NCBI RefSeq assembly: GCF_051414135.1 | Contig: NZ_JBLKOA010000005.1 | Location: forward strand, 1-64,000 | Reading direction: 5' to 3' | DNA: 64,000 bases | DNA from: Halovenus halobia | Lineage (GTDB): Archaea > Halobacteriota > Halobacteria > Halobacteriales > Haloarculaceae | Part shown: piece after piece, positions 42,853-51,521 of the stretch | Numbering within the stretch: position 1 is the first letter of the stretch | How the letters are laid out: every line of letters begins with the position of its first letter | Made by a program: the position numbers and the translations under genes | The notes under the pieces: generated by a model | What the model saw: the letters and a program-made list of their open reading frames with translations, nothing else | Databases searched by the model: none | What the model was told of the DNA's origin: nothing

Positions 42853-43371
42853 ATGCACTTCGAGGTCATCCAGGGCGATATCGCAGCACAGTCGGCGGAC
42901 GTACTGGTAAACGCCGCGGGAACGAGCCTCCAGATGGGGTCGGGCGTCGCGGGTGCACTCCGCCGCGGTGCCGGCCAGGAAATCAACGACGAGGCCGTCT
43001 CGAAGGGGCCAATCGACCTCGGCGCGGTCGCGGTCACCGACGCCTACGACCTCGACGCCGAGCACGTCATCCACGCCGCAGCGATGCCACACTACGGCGA
43101 CGGCAAAGCGACCGCCGAGAGCATCGCCGACGCAACCCGGAACACGCTCCAGCGGGCCGACGAACTCGGCGCGGAGTCGCTCGTTATCCCGGCGCTTGGC
43201 TGTGGCGTCGCTGGGTTCAATCTCGAGGAAGGCGCACGTATCATCGCCGAAATCATCAACAGCTATGACCCCGAGACGCTCACTGATGTTCGATTCATCG
43301 CCTACGCCGACGACGAGTACGAGACACTTCGCGAGGTGGCCGACAGCGTTCGCGACGACGTTGGGGCCTGA
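42853..43371 (+). CDS. macro-domain (ADP-ribose-binding) protein
   Basis: Single macro domain of 172 aa. VIQGDIAAQSADVLVNAAG, GVAGALRRGAGQEI, HVIHAAAM and PALGCGVAGFNLEEGA form the ADP-ribose pocket; the Asn and the Gly-rich loops needed for O-acetyl-ADP-ribose or ADP-ribosyl hydrolysis are kept. Likely removes or binds ADP-ribose derivatives. No partner transferase is adjacent. Confidence 0.92.
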   Translation: MHFEVIQGDIAAQSADVLVNAAGTSLQMGSGVAGALRRGAGQEINDEAVSKGPIDLGAVAVTDAYDLDAEHVIHAAAMPHYGDGKATAESIADATRNTLQRADELGAESLVIPALGCGVAGFNLEEGARIIAEIINSYDPETLTDVRFIAYADDEYETLREVADSVRDDVGA

Positions 43372-43471
43372 TTAGAGGCACTCACACACCACCCCAATCC
43401 ATTAGTTCTGACCGACCGGTCTCTCCCCGAGCCAGAACGACCCCACGGAGCAAACCATTCGCTGTCTGTAA

Positions 43472-44446
43472 TCACTCGTGGCCGCTCACCGACACCGGTT
43501 CGTAGGGTTCTTCGAGCCACTCGATGTCGCTGTCCGACAGCGAGATATCCAGTGCTTCGACGGCCTCTTCGAGGTGTTCGATGCTGGTCGTGCCGACGAT
43601 TGGCGCGTCGACGACGTCTTTGTGCAGCACCCACGACAGCGCAATCTGTGCCATCGAGACGTCCTTCTCGTCGGCTAACTCTTGGACGCGTTCGTTGATT
43701 TCCTGGCCGTTGCCCTCGAAGTACGGGTGTTCCTTGGCGTAGGCATCAGATTGCCCTCGCGTCGTCGCGTCGAACTCCTCGTGTGGGCGGGCGAGGTAAC
43801 CACGCGCCAGCGGACTCCACGGAATGACGCCGATGTTGTTCTTCTCGCAGTACGGCAGCATCTCGCGTTCTTCCTCGCGATACAGCAGACTGTAGTGGTT
43901 CTGCATCGTCTGGAACCGGTCCAGACTCTGCCGCTGGGCGGTGTGCTGGGCCTCGGCGAGTTGGTGGGTCCACATCGAACTCGCGCCGAGATAGCGCACC
44001 TTCTCGCGGCGCACCGCGTCGTCCAGCGCCTGCATCGTCACGTCGATTGGCGTGTCGTAATCCCAGCGGTGGGTCTGGTAGAGGTCGATGGTGTCCATTC
44101 CAAGTCGCTCGCGGCTGGCGTCGAGTTCCTGCTCGATTGCCTTCCGCGAGAGGCCCCCAGAGTTAGGGTCCTCGTCGTCCATCTGGAAGAAGCCCTTCGT
44201 CGCGACGACCATCTCGTCGCGTCTGCCTTCGAGGGCATTGCCAAGGATGCGCTCTGATTCGCCGACTGAGTACATGTTGGCGGTATCGAAGAAGTTGATT
44301 CCAAGGTCGATTGCGCGCTCGATGATTGGGTGACTCTCCTCCGCTTCGAGCACCCACTCGCGCCAGTCCGGGTCGCCGAAGCTCATACAACCCAGACAGA
44401 TGCGACTCACTTCCAGTCCCGTATTGCCGAGTGTCGTGTACTCCAT
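43472..44446 (-). CDS. aldo/keto reductase
   Basis: NADPH-dependent oxidoreductase of 324 aa, TIM barrel. The tetrad is present: FFDTANMYS (Asp, Tyr), VATKGFF (Lys) and QTHRWDYDT (His). GSTT... is replaced by VGTTSIEHLEEAVEAL, the cofactor clamp. Resembles the YajO/Tas group. The start MEYTTLGNTGLEVS is chosen from the family; the longer frame reads through the divergent promoter. Substrate unknown. Confidence 0.92.
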   Translation of the reverse strand: MEYTTLGNTGLEVSRICLGCMSFGDPDWREWVLEAEESHPIIERAIDLGINFFDTANMYSVGESERILGNALEGRRDEMVVATKGFFQMDDEDPNSGGLSRKAIEQELDASRERLGMDTIDLYQTHRWDYDTPIDVTMQALDDAVRREKVRYLGASSMWTHQLAEAQHTAQRQSLDRFQTMQNHYSLLYREEEREMLPYCEKNNIGVIPWSPLARGYLARPHEEFDATTRGQSDAYAKEHPYFEGNGQEINERVQELADEKDVSMAQIALSWVLHKDVVDAPIVGTTSIEHLEEAVEALDISLSDSDIEWLEEPYEPVSVSGHE

Positions 44447-44568
44447 GGATTGGCTGTCGACTGCATCGAGTGAAAACTTTCCGGGTGGTCTCGCAGTGTC
44501 CTTCGGTCGGTGACCGTCGGGCCCGACCCGTCGAAACACACAAACAGACACGCCGTGAACGCTCGACT

Positions 44569-45165
44569 GTGACGGAGTCCTACCGGACAGTCGAGGGTCG
44601 CGGGCAGGCCAGCTTCGAGGTTTCTGGCTCTGAGTTTATCGGCCACATTGCGCCCGTTGACACTGTTGAAGCGGCCGAAGCGTTTGTTGAGGAAATCGCC
44701 GCGGAGTACGCCGACGCAACCCACAACGTCCCCGCATATCGGGTCCGGGCCGAACCGTTCCGTGAGTACGCAAGCGACGACAACGAACCCAGCGGCAGTG
44801 CCGGCAAACCGGCGCTGAACGTCCTCGAACAAGAAGACTTAGAGAATGTCGCCGCAGTCGTCACCCGCTACTACGGCGGGACGAACCTCGGTGTCGGTGG
44901 GCTTGCACGGGCGTATTCCCGCGGTGTCAAAGAGGCCATTGACGCTGCGGGTGTCGTCGAACAGCGCCCACACGACCGATTTTCTATCACTGTCGAGTAC
45001 GACGACTCTGGTGATGTTCGCGGGATTCTGGAAAGCGAGTCCGTCGAGTTCGAGGCGGAGTACGAGGCTGAGGTGACGTTTGTGGTTCGCGTTCCATCGG
45101 TAGACGCCAGTGCGCTGCGTGACCGGATCCGGAGCGCGACGAGCGGTCGCGCGACGTTCGAGTGA
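44569..45165 (+). CDS. IMPACT/YigZ family protein
   Basis: A 198-aa protein with an N-terminal RWD-independent UPF0029 domain: SEFIGHIAPV, ATHNVPAYRV, DNEPSGSAGKPALNVLE and VVTRYYGGTNLGVGGLARAYSRG are the family core; a C-terminal DUF1949-like ferredoxin-fold domain (about 125-198) completes the YigZ layout. The GTG at 44569 is the only start close to the family N-terminus. Role in stress translation is known for eukaryotic IMPACT; the prokaryotic role is unclear. Confidence 0.9.
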   Translation: MTESYRTVEGRGQASFEVSGSEFIGHIAPVDTVEAAEAFVEEIAAEYADATHNVPAYRVRAEPFREYASDDNEPSGSAGKPALNVLEQEDLENVAAVVTRYYGGTNLGVGGLARAYSRGVKEAIDAAGVVEQRPHDRFSITVEYDDSGDVRGILESESVEFEAEYEAEVTFVVRVPSVDASALRDRIRSATSGRATFE

Positions 45166-45166
45166 G

Positions 45167-45841
45167 TTACTCGGTGTAGAACGCGCGGTCGCCGGCGTCG
45201 CCCAGTCCTGGCACAATAAAGCCCTCCTCGTTCAGGTGGTCATCGACGGCGACGGTCACGAGTTCGGCGTCGGGGAACTCCTCACTGATTCGGTCGAGGC
45301 CCTCGGGTGCACTGACCGCAGAGAGCGCAAGCAACTGCGCTGGCTCTGTCCCGTCGAGCAGGTGTGCTAGCACGGCCGAGAGTGTGCTCCCTGTTGCGAG
45401 CATCGGGTCGGCGACGATGACGGTATCTTCGGGGTGAATCTCGGGCAGTTTGACGTACTCGACAGCGATGGGGAACGCACCGTCCTCGTCCATCCCAGCG
45501 CTCTCGTCGCGGCTGGCGGAGATCACACCCTGCCGGGCGGTCGGGAAGGCCTTGAGCAACCCCTCGACGAACGGCGTCGCTGCCCGGAGCACGTTGATGA
45601 TTACAACGTCGTCGAGTCCCTGAATCTCTGGACCGGTGGTTTCTGTCAGGGGTGTCTGGACTGACACGTCTTCGGTCTCCAGGTACGTATCGATAATTTC
45701 GTAGCCACAGACGCGTCCGAGTCGGACCAGCCCTTTCCGGAAGGCAATCTGCTCGGTCTCGACACTGCGCAACTCCGTGAGCGTGTGTTGTGCGAGCGCG
45801 TGCGTGACGACGGCGGCGTGCTCGCGGTGGTCGACTGTCAT
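45167..45841 (-). CDS. upp: uracil phosphoribosyltransferase
   Basis: Salvages uracil to UMP with PRPP. 224 aa, with the PRPP loop DPMLATGSTLSAVL, INVLRAATPF and the C-terminal uracil loop EEGFIVPGLGDAGDRAF. The start MTVDHREHAAVVTHALAQ matches the family; ten upstream residues in the longer frame do not. It complements the uridine phosphorylase at 8026, which releases uracil. Divergent from an SDR gene. Confidence 0.95.
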   Translation of the reverse strand: MTVDHREHAAVVTHALAQHTLTELRSVETEQIAFRKGLVRLGRVCGYEIIDTYLETEDVSVQTPLTETTGPEIQGLDDVVIINVLRAATPFVEGLLKAFPTARQGVISASRDESAGMDEDGAFPIAVEYVKLPEIHPEDTVIVADPMLATGSTLSAVLAHLLDGTEPAQLLALSAVSAPEGLDRISEEFPDAELVTVAVDDHLNEEGFIVPGLGDAGDRAFYTE

Positions 45842-45937
45842 ACTTCTCCGTGGGCGTGGCTCGTACATCATTGTGGTGTTCCGGTGTGACCGTTCCGCTT
45901 GTCACGGATTCAAGCCAGTTCGGGCCGAACAACGGGT

Positions 45938-46678
45938 ATGATCGACCCAGACCTCTCGGGACAGACTGCACTGGTGACTGGAAGCGCGAAAGGCGTCGGC
46001 CGGGAATTCCTCCTCGCACTGGCAGACTGCGGCGCTGACGTGGCAGTCCACTACCGCACGAGTGCCGCAGAAGCCGAGGCTGTCCGTGAGACAATCGAGA
46101 GTGAGCACGGTGTCGAGGTTACGACAGTGCAAGCCGACGTGACCGACCCCGACGAAGTCGACCGGCTGTTCGACGCTGTCGAGGCCGAACTCGGGACGGT
46201 CGATATCCTTGTCAACAACGTGGGCGCGTTCGCACCCCGACACTGGGAAGAACTGGACCACGAGACGTGGCAGACCGTCATCGAGACGAACCTCTACGGC
46301 ACCTACCTCTGCTCGAAACGAGCGCTTCCCGGAATGCGCGGTCAGGAGTCCGGTCGGATTGTCAATGTCGGCTACGCCTCCAGCGACAAGGGGCTGGTCA
46401 GCCCGAAGAACTTCCCGTATTTTGTGGCAAAATCGGGCGTGTTGATGTTCACGCGAATGCTCGCGGCCGACACACAGGACGACGGCGTCACGGTCAACGC
46501 CGTCTCACCGTACACCGTCGAGAACTCGGCGGAGTTTCCCGACGAACTCCCGCGGGGCCGGGCCGCACAGTTCGAGGATATGAATCAGGCACTGCTCTTT
46601 TTCCTCGAGGACGGGAGCGAGTATATCAGCGGGCAAAACGTCGAGGTCAGCGGTGGGTGGTTGCCCGAATCTGTCTGA
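45938..46678 (+). CDS. short-chain dehydrogenase/reductase
   Basis: Classical SDR of 246 aa: TALVTGSAKGVGREF nucleotide loop, NNVGAF (NNxG), VNVGYASSD with the catalytic Ser region, YFVAKSG (YxxxK) and SGGW end. FabG-like, NADPH or NADH dependent; substrate not predictable. The Y-x-x-x-K is YFVAK. Confidence 0.92.
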   Translation: MIDPDLSGQTALVTGSAKGVGREFLLALADCGADVAVHYRTSAAEAEAVRETIESEHGVEVTTVQADVTDPDEVDRLFDAVEAELGTVDILVNNVGAFAPRHWEELDHETWQTVIETNLYGTYLCSKRALPGMRGQESGRIVNVGYASSDKGLVSPKNFPYFVAKSGVLMFTRMLAADTQDDGVTVNAVSPYTVENSAEFPDELPRGRAAQFEDMNQALLFFLEDGSEYISGQNVEVSGGWLPESV

Positions 46679-46737
46679 GCCGAAACCGTCAGACAGAACC
46701 CAGACACATATAATGGCTGAGCAAGTATCAGATACGT

Positions 46738-47331
46738 ATGCCGAACTATCCGACACACGCACGGTGGGGAAAAATTGGTGCGGGGGCGATTGGGACGCTC
46801 GTCGCGGTGATGATCTATCTGTTCTCCAACTCCATTCTTCTCTCTCTCGCCGCCGGACTCGCCGCCGCAGCGGCGACGTTCGTCGGGTCGATTTATCCCG
46901 ATATCGACCACCACACCTCCACACCCCGGCAGAAGGCTGTCCGCTGGTTCCAGGGGTTGCTCGTCTTCGCGATTGCCTCGCTCGCGGGACTCGGCTGGAC
47001 AGAATTTGTTGGCGGCGTCGAGTCCATCAGCACGCGCGCTGGTGTTACGCTCCCGGTTTCGCCGGAAGTCACTGCTGCAGTCACCGTTGTCCTCGTCGCA
47101 ATCGTTGCAACTGCATTGGTCGACCCACTCATCGGACTGGTCACCAACCGACACCGTGGCTGGACTCACAGCGTCCCGATCAACGCTGTCCTCGTGGCGC
47201 TGTTGCTCGGTGGGCTGTGGTTCCTGCTCGGCGACCTGGCCTTCGAGCGTCGCGTGACGGCGCTGGTCGTGACTGGAACATTCTACGCCGGGACACTGAT
47301 TCATCTCGGACTCGACGGCGAGATTCCGTAG
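46738..47331 (+). CDS. YdjM-like membrane-bound metal-dependent hydrolase
   Basis: Membrane protein of 197 aa in the YdjM/YfhO (DUF457) family. PTHARWG near the N-terminus, SIYPDIDHHTS and NRHRGWTHS carry the conserved His and Asp residues likely to bind metal. Four to five hydrophobic helices. Activity is unproven in the family. Confidence 0.85.
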   Translation: MPNYPTHARWGKIGAGAIGTLVAVMIYLFSNSILLSLAAGLAAAAATFVGSIYPDIDHHTSTPRQKAVRWFQGLLVFAIASLAGLGWTEFVGGVESISTRAGVTLPVSPEVTAAVTVVLVAIVATALVDPLIGLVTNRHRGWTHSVPINAVLVALLLGGLWFLLGDLAFERRVTALVVTGTFYAGTLIHLGLDGEIP

Positions 47332-47349
47332 ACTCAGGCCGACAGTACG

Positions 47350-48939
47350 TTACAGACACTCAGAGTCTGACAAGTCGCGGGTCAGGCGGGCGTGCGTTGC
47401 GATTTTGCCAAGCGTTTCCTGTTCGTCGGGAGCGTACACTGTCGCTTTCTTGTGGAAACTGGTCGGCCGGTTCTCGTCCGCGACGGTGTGGAAGTTCGTC
47501 GCCGCAACCGCTCCCTCGCGCATCACGCGCTGGAGCCGACTCACCCACTTCGCACGCTCGGTGTACGGCGCAGAATCCTCCGGCCCGACGCCCCAGTTGT
47601 ATTCGCCGACGTACAGCGGTTTCCCGATTTCTTCTCTAACTGTCTGAATCGTCGATTCGAGTGTCGGAATGACCTCCTCTTCGGGCAGGTCGTAGTGCTC
47701 CGGGCCGGGGTAGTAGTGAATTGAGACCACGTCGATTGGGTCGGCATTCGCTTCGTCGACGAAGGCGTTGCGACCCTGGTGGCCGTACGAGCCAGTCGTC
47801 AGAAGCGTCTGGTCGTCTAGCTCTTTCACGAACGCCCCGGTCTCTTCAATCCAGGGCCGGATGCTCTCGCCGACCCGTGGGGGACTGTGCTGAATCTCGT
47901 TGCCCAGCTCCCACATCGCGATTGTCGGGTCGTTGCGGTACTCCACGCCGGTCAGGTGGTTCTCGTGTGTCACCAACCGCTCGACCCACCCTTTGTACAT
48001 GCGCATGCAGTCCTCGCTCTCGAAGAAGTCGTTGCGCGTCTCGGCGTCGTCGGCCCACCGGACGAGCTGCGGAACGTTCACGCCCAGGTCCTCCTCGCCG
48101 ACCGGCCCGTACGCGGGGTTGCCGTTGAACAGCGGCACGAACAGCCGAATGTCGCGCTTTTTCGCCGCCACGACCACGCGGTCGAAGTACTCGAACCACT
48201 GGTCGTTGTACGTCTCCGGCCCCGGCATCGAGGAGATGTCTGCCCACGAGGGCGCAAAGCCCCAGATGCGCGCACTCGACACGCCGAGGTCGGCCAGCGT
48301 GTCGAACGCAGGCTCTAGGGAGGCTTCGCTGGCCCGGTTGTTCTCCGGCGCGAAGGCGTTGGCAAGACTCGCTCCGCCGTAGACTGCCCTCCCGTCGCCA
48401 CACGCTAACTGTGTCCCGTCGACAGTCACCTGGTGGGCCGGGTAGTGGTCGACGGTAATCGTACTGCGCTGTTGTGCCTGCACGGGTCCATCGTAGGTTT
48501 CGACGGCGACTGCTATCGTGTGCTCGCCGACGCGCTGGCGCTCGAGTTGGCCCGTTAACTCGGTGGCGTCGCCCGCGGGGAGTGTCACGTCGAAGGCATC
48601 CGCAAACGACCCGTCGATGTCGACGCTCACGCGGGCTTCCAGTACTGCTCCGCCCTCGTTCGCAACGCTGACGGTGAACTCGGCTGGCTGGAACTGCCGA
48701 ACTGTCCTCGGTGAGACGGTTACGTCGGTGATTGTCCCCACCGGCGTGGCGTTTTGTATCTCGTCTGTCTCTGATTCTGGTTCGGGTTCGGTCTCCGGCG
48801 ATTGGTCCGTAGTTTCGTTCTCCGGTGACTCGTCTGGCGACTCACTGCTACACCCGGCGACGAGCGGGACTCCCGCGGCAACGCCGGCAGCGAGCACCCG
48901 GCGCCGTGACAACTGGGAGCGAGCGTCGTCGTTAGCCAT
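47350..48939 (-). CDS. secreted GH5-type glycoside hydrolase, Tat lipoprotein
   Basis: Exported hydrolase of 529 aa. LSRRRVLAAGVAAGVPLVAGC is a Tat lipoprotein signal; an acidic Glu/Ser/Thr/Pro linker (about 30-62) and a CARDB-like beta domain (about 65-165) come before the TIM barrel (about 175-510). Catalytic glutamates are Glu348 in WELGNEIQ (acid/base) and Glu446 in YVGEYNWG (nucleophile), as in GH5 mannanases and cellulases. The ATG at 48939 begins the signal directly. Beta-mannan or another beta-glucan is a likely substrate; the specificity is inferred. Confidence 0.85.
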   Translation of the reverse strand: MANDDARSQLSRRRVLAAGVAAGVPLVAGCSSESPDESPENETTDQSPETEPEPESETDEIQNATPVGTITDVTVSPRTVRQFQPAEFTVSVANEGGAVLEARVSVDIDGSFADAFDVTLPAGDATELTGQLERQRVGEHTIAVAVETYDGPVQAQQRSTITVDHYPAHQVTVDGTQLACGDGRAVYGGASLANAFAPENNRASEASLEPAFDTLADLGVSSARIWGFAPSWADISSMPGPETYNDQWFEYFDRVVVAAKKRDIRLFVPLFNGNPAYGPVGEEDLGVNVPQLVRWADDAETRNDFFESEDCMRMYKGWVERLVTHENHLTGVEYRNDPTIAMWELGNEIQHSPPRVGESIRPWIEETGAFVKELDDQTLLTTGSYGHQGRNAFVDEANADPIDVVSIHYYPGPEHYDLPEEEVIPTLESTIQTVREEIGKPLYVGEYNWGVGPEDSAPYTERAKWVSRLQRVMREGAVAATNFHTVADENRPTSFHKKATVYAPDEQETLGKIATHARLTRDLSDSECL

Positions 48940-48994
48940 AGCGCTTCGTATCTGGGCAGAACAGATAAATCCAGGGCCTGTCCAGCTCTCTCGA

Positions 48995-49591
48995 CTATTC
49001 TGTCCGCCGACCGGTGACCCGCGACTGGGCGTGCTCGGGGAAAATCTCGGCCACAGTTTCGGAACCGTACTCCTCGACAATGAGCGCTCGAATCTCGGAC
49101 TCGTAATCCCCTTTTTTTATCTCCTCGCTCGGTCCGGTCTCGACCTGTAGCTGTTCGGCAGCGAGTTGGTCGATTGCCCCGCGACCGATTCCTGCAAGCG
49201 GCGCGAGGTGAGCGACGTCGAAGCGGTCCTCGATACTCTGTGCGAGCGAGCGCGGCACCGTCGGAACGCGGTCATCCCGGCGGGTGCCGTCGGCGATGCC
49301 GTCGAAATCCAGCGCTGCAGCTCGTTCCAGCGCGTGTTCGTGAACACGCTGGATGCCGTTTCGCGGGTAGCCGTCTTCGACCATCTGCTCGGCAGCCTCG
49401 CGTGCGAGTTCGGACTCGAGCTCAACTCGCTGCGTCTCGAAGCCGAGTGCCTCGCCCGCCGCCATCGCGTGTTCGTAGTCGTCGGTAATCCCAAAACTAC
49501 CGCAGAGTACGGTCACGTCACAGTACGGGTCGAGCAACAGTGCCGCAAGCGCGGAGTCTTTCCCCCCACTCGAGAGCAGACCGACCTCCAT
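48995..49591 (-). CDS. PP-loop ATPase (DUF7411-like; asparagine-synthase/diphthamide-ligase fold)
   Basis: A 198-aa adenylating enzyme with the N-terminal PP-loop SSGGKDSALAALLL, GFETQRVELES and DGIADGTRRDDRVPTVPR, similar to the PP-loop nucleotidyl-transfer family. It is short, with no added catalytic domain. It starts 1 nt after the PDCD5 gene ends, so they form a pair. Product not known. Confidence 0.72.
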   Translation of the reverse strand: MEVGLLSSGGKDSALAALLLDPYCDVTVLCGSFGITDDYEHAMAAGEALGFETQRVELESELAREAAEQMVEDGYPRNGIQRVHEHALERAAALDFDGIADGTRRDDRVPTVPRSLAQSIEDRFDVAHLAPLAGIGRGAIDQLAAEQLQVETGPSEEIKKGDYESEIRALIVEEYGSETVAEIFPEHAQSRVTGRRTE

Positions 49592-49592
49592 C

Positions 49593-49946
49593 TCACCGCC
49601 GCTTGATGTCGAAACTCTTCGAGTCCGGCGTCAACTCTTTGAGAAGCTGCTTCATCTTTTCTTCGTCAATCTGTCCCTGGACGCGGCCGCTCTGGGCCAG
49701 CGCGACAATCTGCTGTTCGACTTTCTCGCCGACATCCGGCTTGGACATCTTGACCGTATTGAGTCGCTTGCGCGCGCCGTCGCTGAGGTTCTGGCGGAGG
49801 ATTGCTTTCTTCTGGGCTTCGGCCTCTTGGCGCTGGGCCTCCATCGCTTCTTCTTGGCCTTGCCCCTGGCCCTGCTGTTCTTCGAGCTGTTTTTTCTTCT
49901 GTTCACGGATTCGTTCGAGTTCGTCTTCGCTTGGCTCGCCGCTCAT
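49593..49946 (-). CDS. PDCD5-family DNA-binding protein
   Basis: A 117-aa archaeal PDCD5 (TFAR19) protein. Long charged N-terminal helix with EDELERIREQKKKQLEE and a Gln/Gly/Glu-rich part (about 24-35), then the three-helix core: LSDGARKRLNTVKMSKPD, VEQQIVALAQSGRVQGQIDEEKMKQLLKEL. DNA binding is known for archaeal relatives. The start MSGEPSED is chosen over an upstream in-frame ATG. Directly precedes the PP-loop gene. Confidence 0.9.
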   Translation of the reverse strand: MSGEPSEDELERIREQKKKQLEEQQGQGQGQEEAMEAQRQEAEAQKKAILRQNLSDGARKRLNTVKMSKPDVGEKVEQQIVALAQSGRVQGQIDEEKMKQLLKELTPDSKSFDIKRR

Positions 49947-49998
49947 ACTATCCCCTTGGCGAGTACGAGGCAAAATCATTACGAAAAGTCAACTCTCC

Positions 49999-50703
49999 TC
50001 ACGCGAGCGGGTCGGCGTTTTCCCGTGCGATGAGATACAGCGGTACGGCGAGGATGTTCACTCCCGGGACCGCGGCCATCACGGCCCACTTCCGTGGCGT
50101 CCCGTCCCAGTTGGTCGTCGTCGCCAGATTGAGCGCGTCGACGTACAGCGAGACCGGTAACAGGAGGAACGTGGCGACCAGCCAGCCGACGACGAAGGGC
50201 GTGGTTCCGATAAAGGCCGCGCCGGGCGCGAAGATGCCGACCAGTCCAATCACGACTGATGGAATCAAGCCAGCAAAGACGCCGTACACCGCGTTCGGGT
50301 TCCCTCGCGGCGAGCGCTCGGGGACGACCGGCAGGTAGTGGCCGTCGGTGATTTCGAGCAGCAGACCTCGGTCGGTCAGGTCCGTCGGCTCCTCGACGCC
50401 TGCGACCGACAGAATCCGCGCGAGTCGGTCGTCTGGGCCGCGGTCGATTGGCTCGAAATAGCAGACGAACACTGGCTCGTCGGTTCCCTCGACGGTCAAC
50501 TCGATAGCGATCGCCTCGGCCGTCTCGATTGCTACCGGGTACGCCACCGGAACATCGCTCGCAGACACGGATTCGACCGATCTGACGATGGCCGTGAACT
50601 GCTTGCCTTCGTCTTCGCCGTCAGTGTCTGGGGGTGTCGTAATCGGCTCGGGAGGCTGCTCGGGGTCATCCTCGTCGGCGTCTACGTCCTCGTCCGCTGT
50701 CAC
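49999..50703 (-). CDS. haloarchaeal membrane protein, unknown function
   Basis: Protein of about 234 aa with an acidic N-terminal tail (ADEDVDADEDDPEQPPEP), a soluble domain (about 35-130) and three hydrophobic helices (about 145-215, GVFAGLIPSVVIGLVGIFAPG, ...VVGWLVATFLLLPVSLYV). No family recognised. The GTG at 50703 is taken as start; the frame opens at 50730 with a TTG. Its C-terminus ends 52 nt from PDCD5 on the same strand. Confidence 0.55.
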   Translation of the reverse strand: MTADEDVDADEDDPEQPPEPITTPPDTDGEDEGKQFTAIVRSVESVSASDVPVAYPVAIETAEAIAIELTVEGTDEPVFVCYFEPIDRGPDDRLARILSVAGVEEPTDLTDRGLLLEITDGHYLPVVPERSPRGNPNAVYGVFAGLIPSVVIGLVGIFAPGAAFIGTTPFVVGWLVATFLLLPVSLYVDALNLATTTNWDGTPRKWAVMAAVPGVNILAVPLYLIARENADPLA

Positions 50704-50786
50704 ACGCTCTGCTGGGGCCCGGGGACGCAAAACGGTGCTGTTTGGCCGCTAGCGGTCCAGTATCGACCGTGGCGTTGGTTCGACGG

Positions 50787-50881
50787 TTTTAAGTTTCGCA
50801 TTGGCCTCTACCCAACCGAGACAGGCTTTCGCCTGTTTCACTGACCCGTAGAAGCCATCTGGCGTACTACGGAGGTGAACA
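50787..50881 (+). promoter_or_regulatory. promoter and structured leader of the L1-L10-L12 operon
   Basis: A TATA-like TTTTAAGT (50787-50794) puts transcription near 50815-50820, leaving a leader of about 60 nt. It has two stem-loops: ACAGGC/GCCTGT (50821-50836) and CCGTAG/CTACGG (50846-50851 with 50867-50872) with an inner GCC/GGC pair. The 3' strand of the second overlaps the GGAGGTGA ribosome-binding site (50871-50878). Haloarchaeal L1 is known to regulate its own mRNA, so this is a candidate L1 site. Confidence 0.5.
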
Positions 50882-51520
50882 ATGGCAGATCAGGAAATAG
50901 AGGAGGCAGTCTCTCGCGCGCTTGACGAGTCACCGCCTCGGAACTTTACCGAGACGGTCGACATTGCAGTCAATCTGCGTGATATTGACCTCAACGATCC
51001 ATCGAACCGAGTAGACGAGAGCGTCGTCCTGCCGAGAGGCACAGGACAGGAAACCAGTATTGTCGTATTCGCGGAGGGCGAGACCGCCGTCCGTGCCGAG
51101 GAAGTCGCTGATGACGTCCTCGACGCCGACGAACTGGCTGACCTGGGCGACGATGACGACGCGGCGAAAGACCTCGCCGAAGATACTGACTTCTTCCTTG
51201 CCGAAGAGCGACTGATGCAGGATATCGGGCGCTATCTGGGGACCGTCCTCGGTCCACGGGGGAAGATGCCCGAACCCGTCAGTCCCGACGACGACATCGT
51301 CGAGGTTATCGAACGGATGAAAAACTCCGTCCAGATTCGCAGCGGTGACCGACGGACCTTCCACACGCGCGTCGGCGCGGAGGACATGTCCGCCGAAGAC
51401 ATCGCAGACAACATCGACGTGATTATCCGTCGACTCCACGCCGACCTGGAGAAGGGGCCGCTCAACATCGACACCGTCTACGTGAAGACGACGATGGGCC
51501 CAGCCATGGAGGTGGCCTGA
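50882..51520 (+). CDS. rpl1: 50S ribosomal protein L1
   Basis: Forms the L1 stalk at the E site; 212 aa. FTETVDIAVNLRDIDLNDPSNR, the acidic insert typical of halophiles, GPRGKMPEPVSPD, and the C-terminal GPLNIDTVYVKTTMGPAMEV are family features. It has a strong Shine-Dalgarno (GGAGGTGA), unlike the mostly leaderless genes here. L10 starts 1 nt after its stop. L11 is not in this window. Confidence 0.97.
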   Translation: MADQEIEEAVSRALDESPPRNFTETVDIAVNLRDIDLNDPSNRVDESVVLPRGTGQETSIVVFAEGETAVRAEEVADDVLDADELADLGDDDDAAKDLAEDTDFFLAEERLMQDIGRYLGTVLGPRGKMPEPVSPDDDIVEVIERMKNSVQIRSGDRRTFHTRVGAEDMSAEDIADNIDVIIRRLHADLEKGPLNIDTVYVKTTMGPAMEVA

Positions 51521-51521
51521 T

